Positions 33,593 to 44,750 of a stretch of 64,000 bases of DNA are shown piece after piece. Each line of letters opens with the position of its first letter. Within the stretch, counting starts at the first letter, position 1. Made by a program: the position numbers and the translations under genes. This DNA comes from Craterostigma plantagineum (Eukaryota > Streptophyta > Magnoliopsida > Lamiales > Linderniaceae): contig JAPQWV010001121.1 of assembly GCA_027422505.1 (NCBI GenBank), forward strand, positions 1 through 64,000. Reading direction: 5' to 3'. The notes below the pieces were generated by a model. That model searched no databases. It was not told the origin of the DNA and saw only the letters and a program-made list of their open reading frames with translations.

Positions 33593-34862
33593 CGATGCTG
33601 ACAGCTAGCCGAGAGGACCGGATGGAGCAGGTGGGATGTATAGGAGAGGAAGAAGATTGGAGGGCTCCTATCCTGGAAGCCTTGCGTGATCCTACACACA
33701 AGGACGCCGGAAAGTTTCGACAAAAGTTTTGCCTCATTGGAGGGGAGTTATACAAAAGGACTTTTGTACATCCCTACGCTCGGTGCTTGTCCAAAAAGGA
33801 AGGGATGTCGGTGTTGGAAGAGGTGCATGAAGGATGTGCCGGCGACCACGCCGGGTACAAGGCGGTAGCTCGAAGAGTGGTTAGGGCCGGGTACTTCTGG
33901 CCGACCCTATTGAGGGATGCTAAGGAGCTGGTCAGACGATGCGAAAGCTGCCAGAAACACGGCCCGAAGATCCACGTACCCGCGGAAGAACTGGGTTGAT
34001 GCATTCCCCTTGTCCATTTGACAAATGGGGGATAGACATAGTCGGGCCTATGCCAGTCGCCAAGGCTCAGAAAAAGTTCATCATAGTAGCCGTCGATTAT
34101 TTCAGCAAATGGGTAGAAGCCAAGGCAGTGGCCAAAATCGATGAAACTAACGTGATAGATTTCTTGTGGCATATAACATTTGTTGTAGGTTTGGAGCCCC
34201 CGGATCCTAATCTCCGATAATGGCACGCAGTTTTGTGGAGCCCGAGTCCGTGAGTTCTGCACGGGGATGAAGATACAGCAGAGGTTCGTCTCAGTGGGAC
34301 ACCTCAAGCTAATGGACAAGTGGAGGTCACCAATCGCACCATCCTCCACGGGATCAAGGCCAGATTGGACCAGGAGGGTGGTAAATGGTTAGAATCCCTT
34401 GACCCCGTGTTATGGGCATATCGCGTCACTCCGCGAGAAGCTACGGACGAAACACCTTTCCAGTTAGTCTATGGATCCGCCGCCCTGATACCCGTTGAGA
34501 TAGGGATGGAGACGCATAGGGTTATCCACTATGAAGAGGAGCAGAACGCACGGCTCAGAAGAGAAGATCTGGACTTAATAGGGGAAATCAGGGAGTTAGC
34601 CTTGGTAAGGATGGAAAAATACAAGAGTCGAGTAAAAGCGGCTTACGACCGGAGAGTAAGGCCTCGAAAATTCCAAGTGGGAGACTTAATCTTGAGGAGA
34701 GCCGATGTACTTAAGCCGCTAAGGAAGATAGACTCGACATGGGAGGGTCCTTGTAAGGTGGCCCGCGTTTTGGGAGGCGGCGCGTACGAATTGGAGGATG
34801 AGGATGGGCGCAGAATACCCCGCCCATGGAACATCTCAAAACTCAAGAAGTATTACGCTTAG
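33553..34862 (+). pseudogene. gypsy integrase, broken between core halves
   Basis: The zinc-binding region reads HEGCAGDHAGYKAVARRVV..RCESCQKH. The first catalytic Asp is in DKWGIDIVGPMPVAKAQKKF, the second in ISDNGTQFCGA near 34212-34240, and the Glu follows in TPQANGQVEVTNRTI. The C-terminal part with AYDRRVRPRKFQVGDLILRR and WEGPCKVARVLGGGAYELED is open from 34320 to the stop at 34862. Frame changes lie near 33940, 34195 and 34290. All three catalytic residues are still encoded. Confidence 0.88.
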
Positions 34863-35059
34863 TGAGGGGTTGGAGGGTTGTATATAAATCAAACAGGAAG
34901 GTGTACTCTTTTCCCTTCGCCAAGGTTTTATCCCAAGGGGGTTTTACTTGGCAAGGTTTTAACGAGGCACCATCCGTTGAATGAAATGGTTTTTTCAGAA
35001 ACTCGTGTCTTGATGGCCCCTCTCCCAAAATTGAGAATCACAAATCCTGTCTACAGACT

Positions 35060-35535
35060 GCCCTGGATTCCCTAATGGCCCAGACGTGGCCGCACAGATC
35101 GCGCACCTATAGCCCAGACGTGGCTGGCCCAGACGTGGCCGCGCAGATCGCACCTATAGCCCAGACGTGGCCGCGCAGATCGCGCACCTATAGCCCAGAC
35201 GTGGCTGGCCCAGACGTGGCCGCGCAGACTGCGCACCTATAGCCCAGACGTGGCTGGCCCAGACGTGGCCGCGCAGACTGCGCACCTATAGCCCAGACGT
35301 GGCTGGCCCAGACGTGGCCGCGCAGATCGCGCACCTATAGCCCAGACGTGGCTGGTCAGACGTGGCCGCGCAGACTGCGCACCTATAGCCCAGACGTGGC
35401 TGGCCCAGACGTGGCCGCGCAGACTGCGCACCTATAGCCCAGACGTGGCTGGCCCAGACGTGGCCGCCCAGATGTGGCCGCGCAGATTGCGCGCCTATAG
35501 CCCAGACGTGACTGGCCCAGACGCGGCCGTAAAGA
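35060..35535. repeat. 49-bp tandem repeat array between pol and the 3' LTR
   Basis: Nine units centred on ACCTATAGCC recur, most with a 49-bp period (for example 35235, 35284, 35333). Each unit holds two CAGACGTGGC words, one followed by TGGC and one by CGCGCAGA. Some units are shortened. The open frames seen across it on the minus strand result from the period and are not genes. Confidence 0.9.
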
Positions 35536-35790
35536 TGCATACTCATGAGCACTAGATGCAGCTATGCATGTGACTTCTATACAGGTTCACCAATATCTAA
35601 CGTTTGAGGTACCATTAAATCCCCAGGTACGCGTTTCTGTTTGTTAATATTTCCCTGAAGAGGAATTTCGAGACGAGCACAGCCTGATGGAATAATAATT
35701 GGGGAAAGTAAGGCTGGTTAGTCGAAAGGAACGCTCTTGGTGTACTTCGAATACGCTGACAGACTTCACCGCTATTCGAAGTAGGGGGAG

Positions 35791-38700
35791 TAGAGAGTGG
35801 TAGTAACACAGGACCTCAGCGAAAAAGGCCCAAAATATTTAAATCTGTATGCAATTAAGTTGGGAGGCAAGCGAGAAAGGAAGGAAAACACGCCACAACA
35901 CTACGCATACGGAAAAAGGAACAGCAACAAGTGTTCAAAACAGGAAAATAACAAAAGAGGTCCGGAAAAGGAAAAAACAGCATTAATTGTTCGAAAAACA
36001 GGAAACAGAGTAGTAAGCTAAGAAGGTGGGGCACCAGAACCGGCCGTGGAGTCGGGGACCTCTGAAGTAGCAGATGGCTCAAGCTGCTCTAATTCGGAGA
36101 GCTGGCCCAGAAGAACCTCAGGCGAGACCTCCAGCAAAGTGGGGGAGCAGTGAGGCACCCCGGCAGACCAGAAGTCCGGATTAGGTGCTGCCTCCGGATT
36201 TCCCTTAAAGGTTGGAGGGGCACTCATAGCTTCCATCGCTGCGTCCAGAGTAGAGGTGGGCTCGCGTCCGGCAGCAAAACCTCCCAAGAAGTAGTGCTGC
36301 ATGAAAGGTGCGAAGTCCACCAGAGAGAGGGTGTCACGCAGATAGCCCTCATGCCAACTCTGGCTCAGCTGGCAAGGAACTTCATACCAAGAGGCGAACC
36401 CATGAGGTACTTCTGGCAGAGTTGGACTCCTTTCAGCTGTCCCGCAGAATGACTATCCCCAACCTTAGCGGCGAAAGCTTGCTCCAACTCAGCCCTCAGG
36501 GTCCTCTCTCTCTCAGCCAGCAGTTCCTTGGCCCTCAGCTCGATTTGAGCTGCTGTGCATCTATGAGCTGATGCAGACGGGTCGTAAGCTCAGCCTCCTT
36601 AGCAGCAAGAGCAGCTGCACTCTCCACCTCCAACTGACGGGACTTCTCCAAAGCTAAGTCCTTTGCACGAGCCTCGCACTCATCCTTCTCTTTTTTAAGT
36701 TCTTCCTCCAACTGAGCAATCTTTGAGTCCCGCTCCTCAATTATTTCGAGCATGTTGTTCCCAGGAGAGGCGGGACCACCGGGTGCCAAACCCCGATGGG
36801 AGGTCGCAGACAAGAGAGTAGGCAGTAAAAAGGACAGCTGAGACAACCAAGCCCGAATCAACAAAGTACAAAAAAAAAATATATAGTAACAGTCAACAAA
36901 AGGAGACCAAGGGAGAGAATTACCCCGGCCCAGTGATGGGCAGCGAGCTCAGCGACAGAAGCGTCAGATCAGCGACGGAGCGCCTTTTGCTGTTCGAGAG
37001 GCACGATGGCCTGGATAAACTTCATCTTTTCCTCAGGACTCAAGGAGTCATAGCTGTTGGGCATGTTCAACACTATCTTCCCGTCAGCACGCTGATCGAT
37101 ACCCCACTCAGAACCCCGGTGAACAAAAGGGGCGAACTCAGAAGTGTCAGGAAAGGGAGAGGTTGTCTCCACACGTGGCCTCTTACCTTTGCCACGGCAG
37201 TCTTCTTCTTTTTTCTTCTCGGGAGGCATCGGCGAGGCATCTTTCTTGCTCGCATCACCTTCTGAGTCGGATATCACACATGAGGGGATGAAGGTCTGAC
37301 GGGAGATGTCCCTCTCACTTCCGAAGCTGGCATATCAATCCCATCAGGACCTGCTGAGGAGTGAGGCGCAGCGGGAACTTCGGATTCTTCTTGTTTCACA
37401 GGAAGGGCACGGAACGCATCTCTCCAAGAGAACGACATATCTGCAAAAGACATATCAAGTCAGAGAGGAAAATCTAAAAAGGAGGTCAGGAAGCAGGAGG
37501 GAAACCTGCTTACCCTTGGGATCGAAGGGTAGAAACTTGGAGGAGAGACTGAAATGATGGAGAAGGCCGGGATAGGTTACCAACTCAACCATGTTAAATT
37601 TCTTTTCAGGGGCCCTAACGTTTAAGAGGTTGAGAGCCGGCTCATTCTCCTCCGAACACTCAGACTGGACCTCTGGTAGCCTTGGGGTACCTGATGAACC
37701 CAATGGCGATGGGAAAAGTCCCAGCTACTATCTGTGGGAGCTACGAAGAAGTAAAAGGGGTGCCATACCTTATCTTTATGGGTACCCCTGCTGAGGAAGT
37801 GTACGAGACCGCGCGGATTCGCACACAGATAGAAAAAGGGGGGAGCAGACTTAAGCTGAAACTGGGAGAGAACGAGTTCTACAGAAGGTCTCCCACCTGC
37901 AGCAGTAACCAGGACATAGAAAGCTGCCAGCTGACGAATTGAGGAAGGACTGAGTTGATTCAAAGGTATACGATAGGCCTGCGACACCGCAGCGAAAAAG
38001 GGGTGAACTGGAAAGCGTAAGCAGGCCCTTATCTGACTCTCCCAGAAGGCAAGGGCCGGAGAAGGCGGAAAGTTGGCACGCTGATTAGGATTTGGGACGA
38101 AAACGTGAAAATTAGGGCTGTGAAAACCCTCTGGAACCAGCTTTTCTAGACGCCGATAAGTCGACTTAGACGCGCCGAACATCTTCCAATCATCTGCGCC
38201 GGCGCTATCCCCGACGGCACTTTGAGAACGGGTCTGACGAGATGTAGACGAGTCGGGGGCGTGAGAGGAGAAGGTTGGGGAAAATCGGGCGCCGCCGCGT
38301 CATGTGGTGGGTCTTTTCGCTTCGACCCCCGTCTGGCGGCATCACATGGCGCGGTGGAGGACGCGGATACGCCGGCGACGCCGAGCGAGCGCTCTCAGAA
38401 GCGGTGGTATCAGACATGTCTTCGGCGCACCAAAAGGGGGGAAATACGGAAACTTAAGGGCGAATCGACGAAAACAGGGAAATAACAAGGAGAAGGAACG
38501 AAAGCGTACCTGAATGAGCAGTAGACGAAGAAGAAATCCGAGCAAGATGCAATTTCTGGACACTGTGCGATTGGGGGTAAGAGACGATGAAAACCCTAGA
38601 AAGACGATTGGGGTCTCGTTTTTTTTTTTGCTAAGTGTGGAGAATTATTTCGAAAGGGGGGAAAACGGAAAAGAAACTGCCTCGAGAAATTCAAAAAGCA

Positions 38701-39599
38701 GAGGTGACAGATAGGGACACATGTCACCCTGCAGACGCTGTTTCCTTCTGCACAGCGTAAGGACCTGTCCAATCAGCATAAATGCGACACAGACCGGTTA
38801 AAGAGCCCAGGAGCACTAAAGAGGAGGAATGCTCCTTCAAATGTACTCCGAACTGTAATACTCAACGTATTACAATTCAGAGTAGGGGGACTGGATGATA
38901 GGGGTGAACTTCAGCCTAGCATTCCTCTTTATTAGGACACCTGAAGATAGTGACTTTTGGGATATATGTCCAGATGGGCAGTACACTTGGGGACCTGTGA
39001 CCTTGTACGGAAAAGGTGAGGTGGGTCCCGGCAGCAGAGCAACTTGAGCGGGAAATATTGGACAAGGGCTGACCAGTGTACACGTGGCATTTTGTGAGTG
39101 GATGACATTGTAAACAGAGGAGGCGCGCGCCAGTCTGACAATAGTACGATCGCAGGTGCTGTCTCTCCTAGGATGTACTATACGTTGCTGTCAAGTGGTC
39201 CTGGGAGTGTGCCAGCTAGGAAAACAAAGGGAATTTGGGTATATGTGAATAGAGAGAGACGAGATCAAGGCAAGAGTCAGCATAACACGAAAAACACACT
39301 TAGATATTTTCCACTGTATTCATCTTCTTCATCCACTCTTTCACCATGAAAGCACTGTAACGAGCGAGGCGAGGTTGAGTGTGTATTTCCCGACTGTGAT
39401 TAGTGGATACTATTTCCGGCGGCCCGTGGACGTAGGACACCTGTCCGAACCACGTCAAATCCTTCTCTCTTTCATTTATCTCCTTCACAGCACTAAAATA
39501 TAAACCCTAAAACACTCCAAGAACACAAGGCCCAGTCCGTCTTACCCATCACCACCTTTCCCGAACCAAATATCGTTGGTCGGCGTCATACCCGCATCA
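35791..39599 (+). repeat. 3' LTR of the gypsy element (start uncertain)
   Basis: Homology to the 5' LTR is certain from about 36957 to the end CCCGCATCA. A GTAGGGGGAG tract ends at 35790 and would be a good polypurine tract, which would put the LTR start at 35791 and its length at about 3.8 kb. Alternatively the purine-rich AAAAGGAGACCAAGGGAGAG near 36900 is the polypurine tract. I cannot choose firmly because the 5' copy is rearranged. Confidence 0.7.
36018..38417 (-). pseudogene. Antisense spliced ORF in and before the 3' LTR, fullest copy (putative gypsy-type transposon domain plus coiled coil)
   Basis: On the minus strand the start codon is at 38417 and the conserved domain is open at 38182-37622 (KLVPEGFHSPNFHVFVPN, RFPVHPFFAAVSQAYRIPL). 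Next come SPEEKMKFIQAIVPLEQQKAL at 37277-36969 and, at 36864-36535, a strong heptad coiled coil (IIEERDSKIAQLEEELKKEK..ECEARAKDLALEK). A C-terminal frame at 36320-36018 starts MDFAPFMQHYFLGGFAAG. Small frame changes and at least one intron separate the parts. Extra antisense ORFs are known from Tat-type plant gypsy elements; their role is not established. This is the only copy in the window that keeps the coiled coil. Confidence 0.72.
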
Positions 39600-39604
39600 A
39601 TTGG
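39600..39604. other. Right 5-bp target duplication of the gypsy insertion
   Basis: ATTGG directly after CCCGCATCA, matching 23849-23853. Confidence 0.8.
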
Positions 39605-42210
39605 AGTAAAATGAAATGCAATGTTTCGTTAAAGCTATAAACTAATGTAAGGAAAATCGAAAGATCAAACGTATTATATATCGCTCTATACAATGATTCC
39701 ATCAAAAAAATCCTCAGACAATGAATGAGCTGGGAATGAAAGGTAAACATAACCAAATATGGAGTAGGCGGTGTGTTAAATTTCCCGATAACAAGAAAAA
39801 CTGACGATTTAGAATTTCGGTTTTTTTTGCTTCGCGTACTTTTTTTGGTTCGTTAGGTTTTTTATTCTTGAAAATTTTAGTGTTTTTGGTTCGGAATATA
39901 AGAAAGAAGAAAAATAAATAATCGAAAAACTTGAACATGTCATATATTTTTACATTTTGTAGGTGTCCCAAGCTTTTTTTTGGAAGTGATGAGTCAAGCT
40001 AATGATAATTATAAATGGGGGCAGCTAAGTGAACTGAGCCTATTTATGTTTCTGGAATGAAAAAAGATATATTTTAAAAACAGTGTTATAACCTACGAGA
40101 CTTCCCACATTTCATGTCACTTGACACTAACATATACTCTGCTAAGTTTTACTGAAATTCTTCTCACGAAGTATCACAAACATTTTCTCCGTCTCTCACT
40201 TTAATTCCATTAGACAATTTTTCTCAATTAAACTAAATTAAAATTGCTCGGATAACAGATTGAGCATCTTTGTAAGTGAACTGAAATTTCAAAAATACCC
40301 GACCGAAATTTCTACTTGTAAAGATAATTTATTGGAAATTATATCAAATAAAATGCATTTTTTTATCTTATCTTTATACATTGTGATAAAGTCCTTAGAT
40401 CATTATAACCTGAAGGACATGATGATGGTGATCATGTGCTGGAGCAAAGATCAAATCTGTTGCTCAGTGAAGGAATTAAGCAAGCCTGATTGCTGGAAAT
40501 AAAACAGAATCAAGCTTGGGTATTAAAACTGAAGTCGTCGATGCGTCGATGAGAAAATCGCTGAAAGGTGACCAACTAAGGAAGACGCCAACGCTAGCAG
40601 CGTTTCTTCATCAAAGCAACGAAAGTTCACTGGTTAGTTAGAACACGCTTTTCTCAATATAAAACAGGAACAGTGCGCGGCGGGAGAAAGACACTGTTCA
40701 TCTTCTTCTTTGTTTGAGCTGTAACAGAGAGATAGCGTTGGTGTGTGTAGCTCTATAATCGGTGTAATCTCTCTCAAAGAATAGTCAGAAACTTGTTCTT
40801 GGTCCGTGGAAGTAGATCTTAAAGATCGAACCACGTAAACACAGTGTCATTTTTCATTTTCTCTGTTTTATCTCGTGAATACAAATCCATCACAATACTC
40901 GATCAATCACATGAATTCTAGTTCGGTATCTTTGCGTATTTCGGTCTGATTCTTCGACAGAAAATGTCTTAGGCTGTGATCTTAAATAAAGTTCCAAGTC
41001 AACGGGTATTTCAAAGAAGGACGTTGAATACCCGAAAAGACTTGTGCATATGTTGCATGCTTTTAAACGAGGATCATACGTTCCATTAGCATTATGCATA
41101 TATGCAGATGCTTGTTAGGGAACAAGTTCATGGAACATGACCTGACGAAAATTCGTAGTTGGAAAGCTATGTCGAATGAGAATTTCTTGTTGCGATAGTC
41201 ATGACTAGTCCTCCGACTTAAGGCACGATAGTAGTATTGTGCGCATTAGGCTATACTAGATTTATCCTTTGATTGCTGTATGATCAAAAAGGATATTTTG
41301 GGTATTGCATCGGTGTCTATGGAGATTTATCTATGGCCAAAATAGAATTCGACACTTATATTAATAAGCGAATTTCCTATGTTTTTATCATAGTTTATTA
41401 TTCAAAGACCTTGGTCAAGGCATGGTGAATTGAGATTCATAAAAGTATCATTTAAACCTGAAATGGAATCATAGTGATTAGATAAATTGGGTTTCGACTA
41501 TATTCCATGCCCACTTTCTGATCGAAAAGTTTGTTGTCGAAAGGATTTTACGTGTATGCACTTGCAAGTGAAAATGTTTACTCGTTATTTCACTTAAGGT
41601 AATCGAGCTGCTTGCTACGTGTTAAACTGATATGTTAATTATTGATATTAAGGAGTTAATTTAAGTTTATTACAGAGCTTTGTAAATCCGCTGCTACTGT
41701 TAACCGTGAACCTAAAAGGATCACACGAAGTTTTGGAGAATGGAATGCTAATATGAAATTAATATTTCAATATTTGGATAATCTTTAATTCAATTGTTGA
41801 ATTAAAATATTAACAATTTGATTATTTGATCAAAGGAATAAAATAGTTAATGGATTGCTTATTTCGATGTTAAGTATTATTTAGTAATTGTGAGAATTCA
41901 ATTAATAGGATTTTAAAGTTTGACTGACATCCGCGTTCATCCCTATGTGAGCATAATGAGTGCTTGAAGTAAATGTTATGCTTGCACGATAGAGTTTTAA
42001 CCGAGTAGTAAGAAATTGATTTTCTTCAAATTCTTGGTATTATCCTTTTATTAATTTTGAATTTAAAAGGGATAAAAGAGTTATGAGTGAACAATGACAC
42101 GCGGTTATCTTAATAACGTTTAATGGGTTAATGAAATAACTTTATAAGTACCGGGACAACGGTTTTAACCTAATAAAGCCCTTGCATAAACATTACGTAT
42201 ACATACATAG
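39605..42210. other. Intergenic AT-rich DNA with an LTR-like trace, no gene
   Basis: No ORF above about 85 codons and none recognisable. Around 40640-40870 the order of a pyrimidine-rich leader, TGGTCCGTGG and GAACCACGTAAAC resembles the U5 part of a copia LTR, so a decayed solo LTR is possible; I see no ends. The rest shows nothing I can name. Confidence 0.4.
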
Positions 42211-42597
42211 AGGAATTTTATGGTGCTCACCTTCTGTGAGCTCCTTATATGGGCGCCTGTTGATTTGACACCGAATCGTGTCAAATCAGCATGCCGCTTC
42301 AACATATGTGATGTGGCATTAATCAACACATCTTAGGTGTCATAGATCGATACATATGATGCTGATGTGCCATGTTTACGTGGTACATATCGAGGCCACA
42401 CAACAAGTGCCACATAAGGCGTGAACATGGCACATCAGCATCATATGTGCCGTGTCAATCTATGACACCTAGGATGTGTTGAATAACGCCACATCACATT
42501 TGATGTTAAAGTGACATGCTGATTTTGTACGAATCGGTGCCAAATCAGCAGGTGCCCATATAAGGTACTCATAGAAGGTGAGCACCATATCATTCCT
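42211..42597. mobile_element. Foldback MITE
   Basis: The two halves of this 387-bp block are near-complete reverse complements: it starts AGGAATTTTATGGTGCTCAC and ends GTGAGCACCATATCATTCCT. Internal pairs such as GGTGTCATAGAT and ATCTATGACACC continue to the centre near 42400. It has no coding capacity. I could not define the target duplication, so the superfamily is open. Confidence 0.85.
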
Positions 42598-43574
42598 TAT
42601 TGTAGTTCTTCAAGGCGGCCCGCCACGCCAAACAGCGGGCTACAGGCCGTACCGCACCGCCGGCCCATTTTGACAGATTTAATGGCTACTAAAATCAAAT
42701 ATGTGGTCGGCGGCGACGAGCTTCTCCAGTTAATATTGGGACTGTAGACCCAAATTTAGTCAATCTTGATGAGCACAACTCTTTCTGTCAAATTGTAACC
42801 TGCCAAACTCAAATCGCAATACTAAAAGATTAAGAATTTTTCACCCAAAGATGAGAATAAAATTCTCATAAAATCAGGGGTGAGCGTTCAGGTTCAGGTC
42901 CATGGTTTGATCGAGTTCGGAGTAGTTCTGGTCGGACAAGTCCTGTTATTTATCAGGTGTTGGATAACACGATACTCAGACAATTTGATTATTGGATAGA
43001 AAAAGGGAAGAAGACCCCATGCACGGTAAACAAACGGTAGAAAAAGGGAGACTAAGACTACCACCCGAGGAAGACGGTAGAAAAGAAACACACGAATTTA
43101 AAAATAAAAGAAGAAGAAAATGAGGAAAGGGAGAATGAGATTCTTTCGAAAGCGATAAAAGTGAGGAAGAAATTCAGATAGAGACTCTGTTGAAATTGGC
43201 GTGGTTGCGTCGAACAACTCACTAGAATTCTTGTGATTGACTTGGTTTAATAAAGGAAACAATTGGTATAACTTCTATGATTCTGGTACAATATCTCTTT
43301 TGGTATAAAAACGAGTTTTGTTGGTTCATGCGATAATAATTTGTCAGCTTGTTTGAACATGTAAAGCAATGTATTCTCATCTTTTCAAGGTTGAAAGGTA
43401 CTGAACATGAAGAATTCACAAATCGATGCTGAACCTGAAGAAATTCGCAAATTGGTACTAAACATGAAAGAAATAATTCGGGGTATAGCAGAGGAATATT
43501 CCAACGGTAAGGGAATTTCCCTTAAAAAGACAAGTCATAATTATAAACATGAATGACATGGTATACCCATTTTT
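42598..43574. other. Intergenic stretch with possible hAT end fragments
   Basis: 42612-42670 is a GC-rich island ending CCATTTTGACAG, similar to the right end of the element near 16590. Near 42876 the word CAGGGGTGAGC resembles the 5' end of hAT-type MITEs. Neither has a convincing partner end. No gene is seen. Confidence 0.35.
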
Positions 43575-44728
43575 TGGGTCATTATATTTAATAATTGTAG
43601 ATTACTAACTTAAGATGCGATTTCACTTTTTGATTCTTATATGGGAAAACTAAATCAAATCATATTTCACCATGGACCTTAGTCAATTTCCTAATTATCT
43701 TAGTTTGTGGGAGCTTGGGGTGGGCCCCATAGACCGAGAAGGATTAGTTCCCCTGGAACACGTGGTTGTTTCATAGCCGCCGATGAGGTTCAGATTCGAT
43801 TCAAACGGAACTGAAGTGGTCCCGGTACGATATGGATGTAAAACCCTAAGTATGGACTAGATGTTGGGTAAAATGTCGGGTAACACTCAACCTAACATTC
43901 AGGTGCACAGCGGAACATAAGTTAACTTAGTGACGAAAGCTAATGAACACAATATGTAAATCTGTGCAGCAAGTAATAAATACTTGCTGCGTGCCTCAAG
44001 GCAAAATTCCACTATAGCAATGGATGCAAAACAACTATCCGAAGATAGTAAAAACAAGCCTAGAAAATCTACGAATCGACACGATCCGAAAAACCTACGA
44101 AGTACTACTACTTCTGAAAGCTCAATACTAGGCTAAAAGACGACTCTCTTAAAATATACAACTCGCTCAAGCTCGATATGTGTTTCGCTCATATTTTTCA
44201 CTCAATATGTCGCTCAACTTTACTCCATGAAAGCTCTCTCGAAAGTCGTCATTTGCAGCTCGAAAATCTCCTTATATTTATAGGCATTGGCTCATCTGAA
44301 TTGGTAAAAAGATCCCTTGAATATCTCTTCAAATATCTCCTCGAAGATCTCCCTAATATAGTATATCTAGTTCGAATCTTCTCATCTCATTGCCGATCCT
44401 TATCTCCTATTTATGGTAGCTGGTTGAATGATTCTCTTTTGATATTCAGATCTTCTAATCTTGGTCGTGGCTTGACTACTCTTTTGATCTTCAAATCTTC
44501 TATTTATAGTAAGCGTACTTCCTAAATTCGTTCAAGCAGCTCCACACGCTTTCCACACGGTTTGAACTCGTTTCAGCACTTTACTAAGTCCTGCATATCA
44601 GTAAATAAAGCTACAAAATAGGTTAAACGGTTTTTGGGCATGAAAGATAAAATCGAATGTTGACAGACAACAATGTTGGCTGAAATGTTAGCCCAACATT
44701 GTCAAAGCTGAGCTAGTCAACATTAACA
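43575..44728 (-). repeat. 3' LTR of the Sirevirus-like element
   Basis: On the minus strand it begins TGTTAATGTTGACTAGCTCA and ends ..ATAATGACCCA. It is nearly identical to 49652-50813. The shared sequence extends about nine bases beyond the CA end (CCCATTTTT on the plus strand), so the true end may be slightly different. Confidence 0.85.
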
Positions 44729-44750
44729 ATCTCCCCCTTTTTATCTTTCT
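44729..44750 (-). other. Polypurine tract of the Sirevirus-like element
   Basis: On the minus strand AAAGATAAAAAGGGGGAGAT immediately precedes the 3' LTR. Confidence 0.85.

Larger units (their letters stand above)
23854..39599 (+). mobile_element. Compound Ty3/gypsy element (Tat type) with an extra inverted LTR at its left end
   Basis: The insertion is bounded by TGATGCGGG on the left and CCCGCATCA on the right and flanked by ATTGG duplications. From the left it reads: an LTR copy in inverted orientation (23854-26411), about 75 bp of spacer, the 5' LTR (to 29045), PBS, gag-protease-RT-RNase H-second RNase H-integrase, a non-coding stretch with 49-bp tandem repeats, and the 3' LTR. Integrase lying after RNase H makes it Ty3/gypsy. 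Two RNase H domains and the RT words point to the Tat branch. Both outer ends are the same U5 terminus, which is abnormal. The coding frames are broken in many places. Confidence 0.88.

Noticed and set aside
35060..35535. CRISPR-like array
   Set aside because: Units are contiguous tandem repeats without unique spacers, in a plant retrotransposon.
35237..35552. Minus-strand ORFs with repeated GQPRLGYRCA words
   Set aside because: They arise from the 49-bp tandem array and change with unit length.
44178..44525. 115-residue plus-strand ORF
   Set aside because: Lies entirely in the Sirevirus LTR, and the second LTR copy breaks it with small indels.
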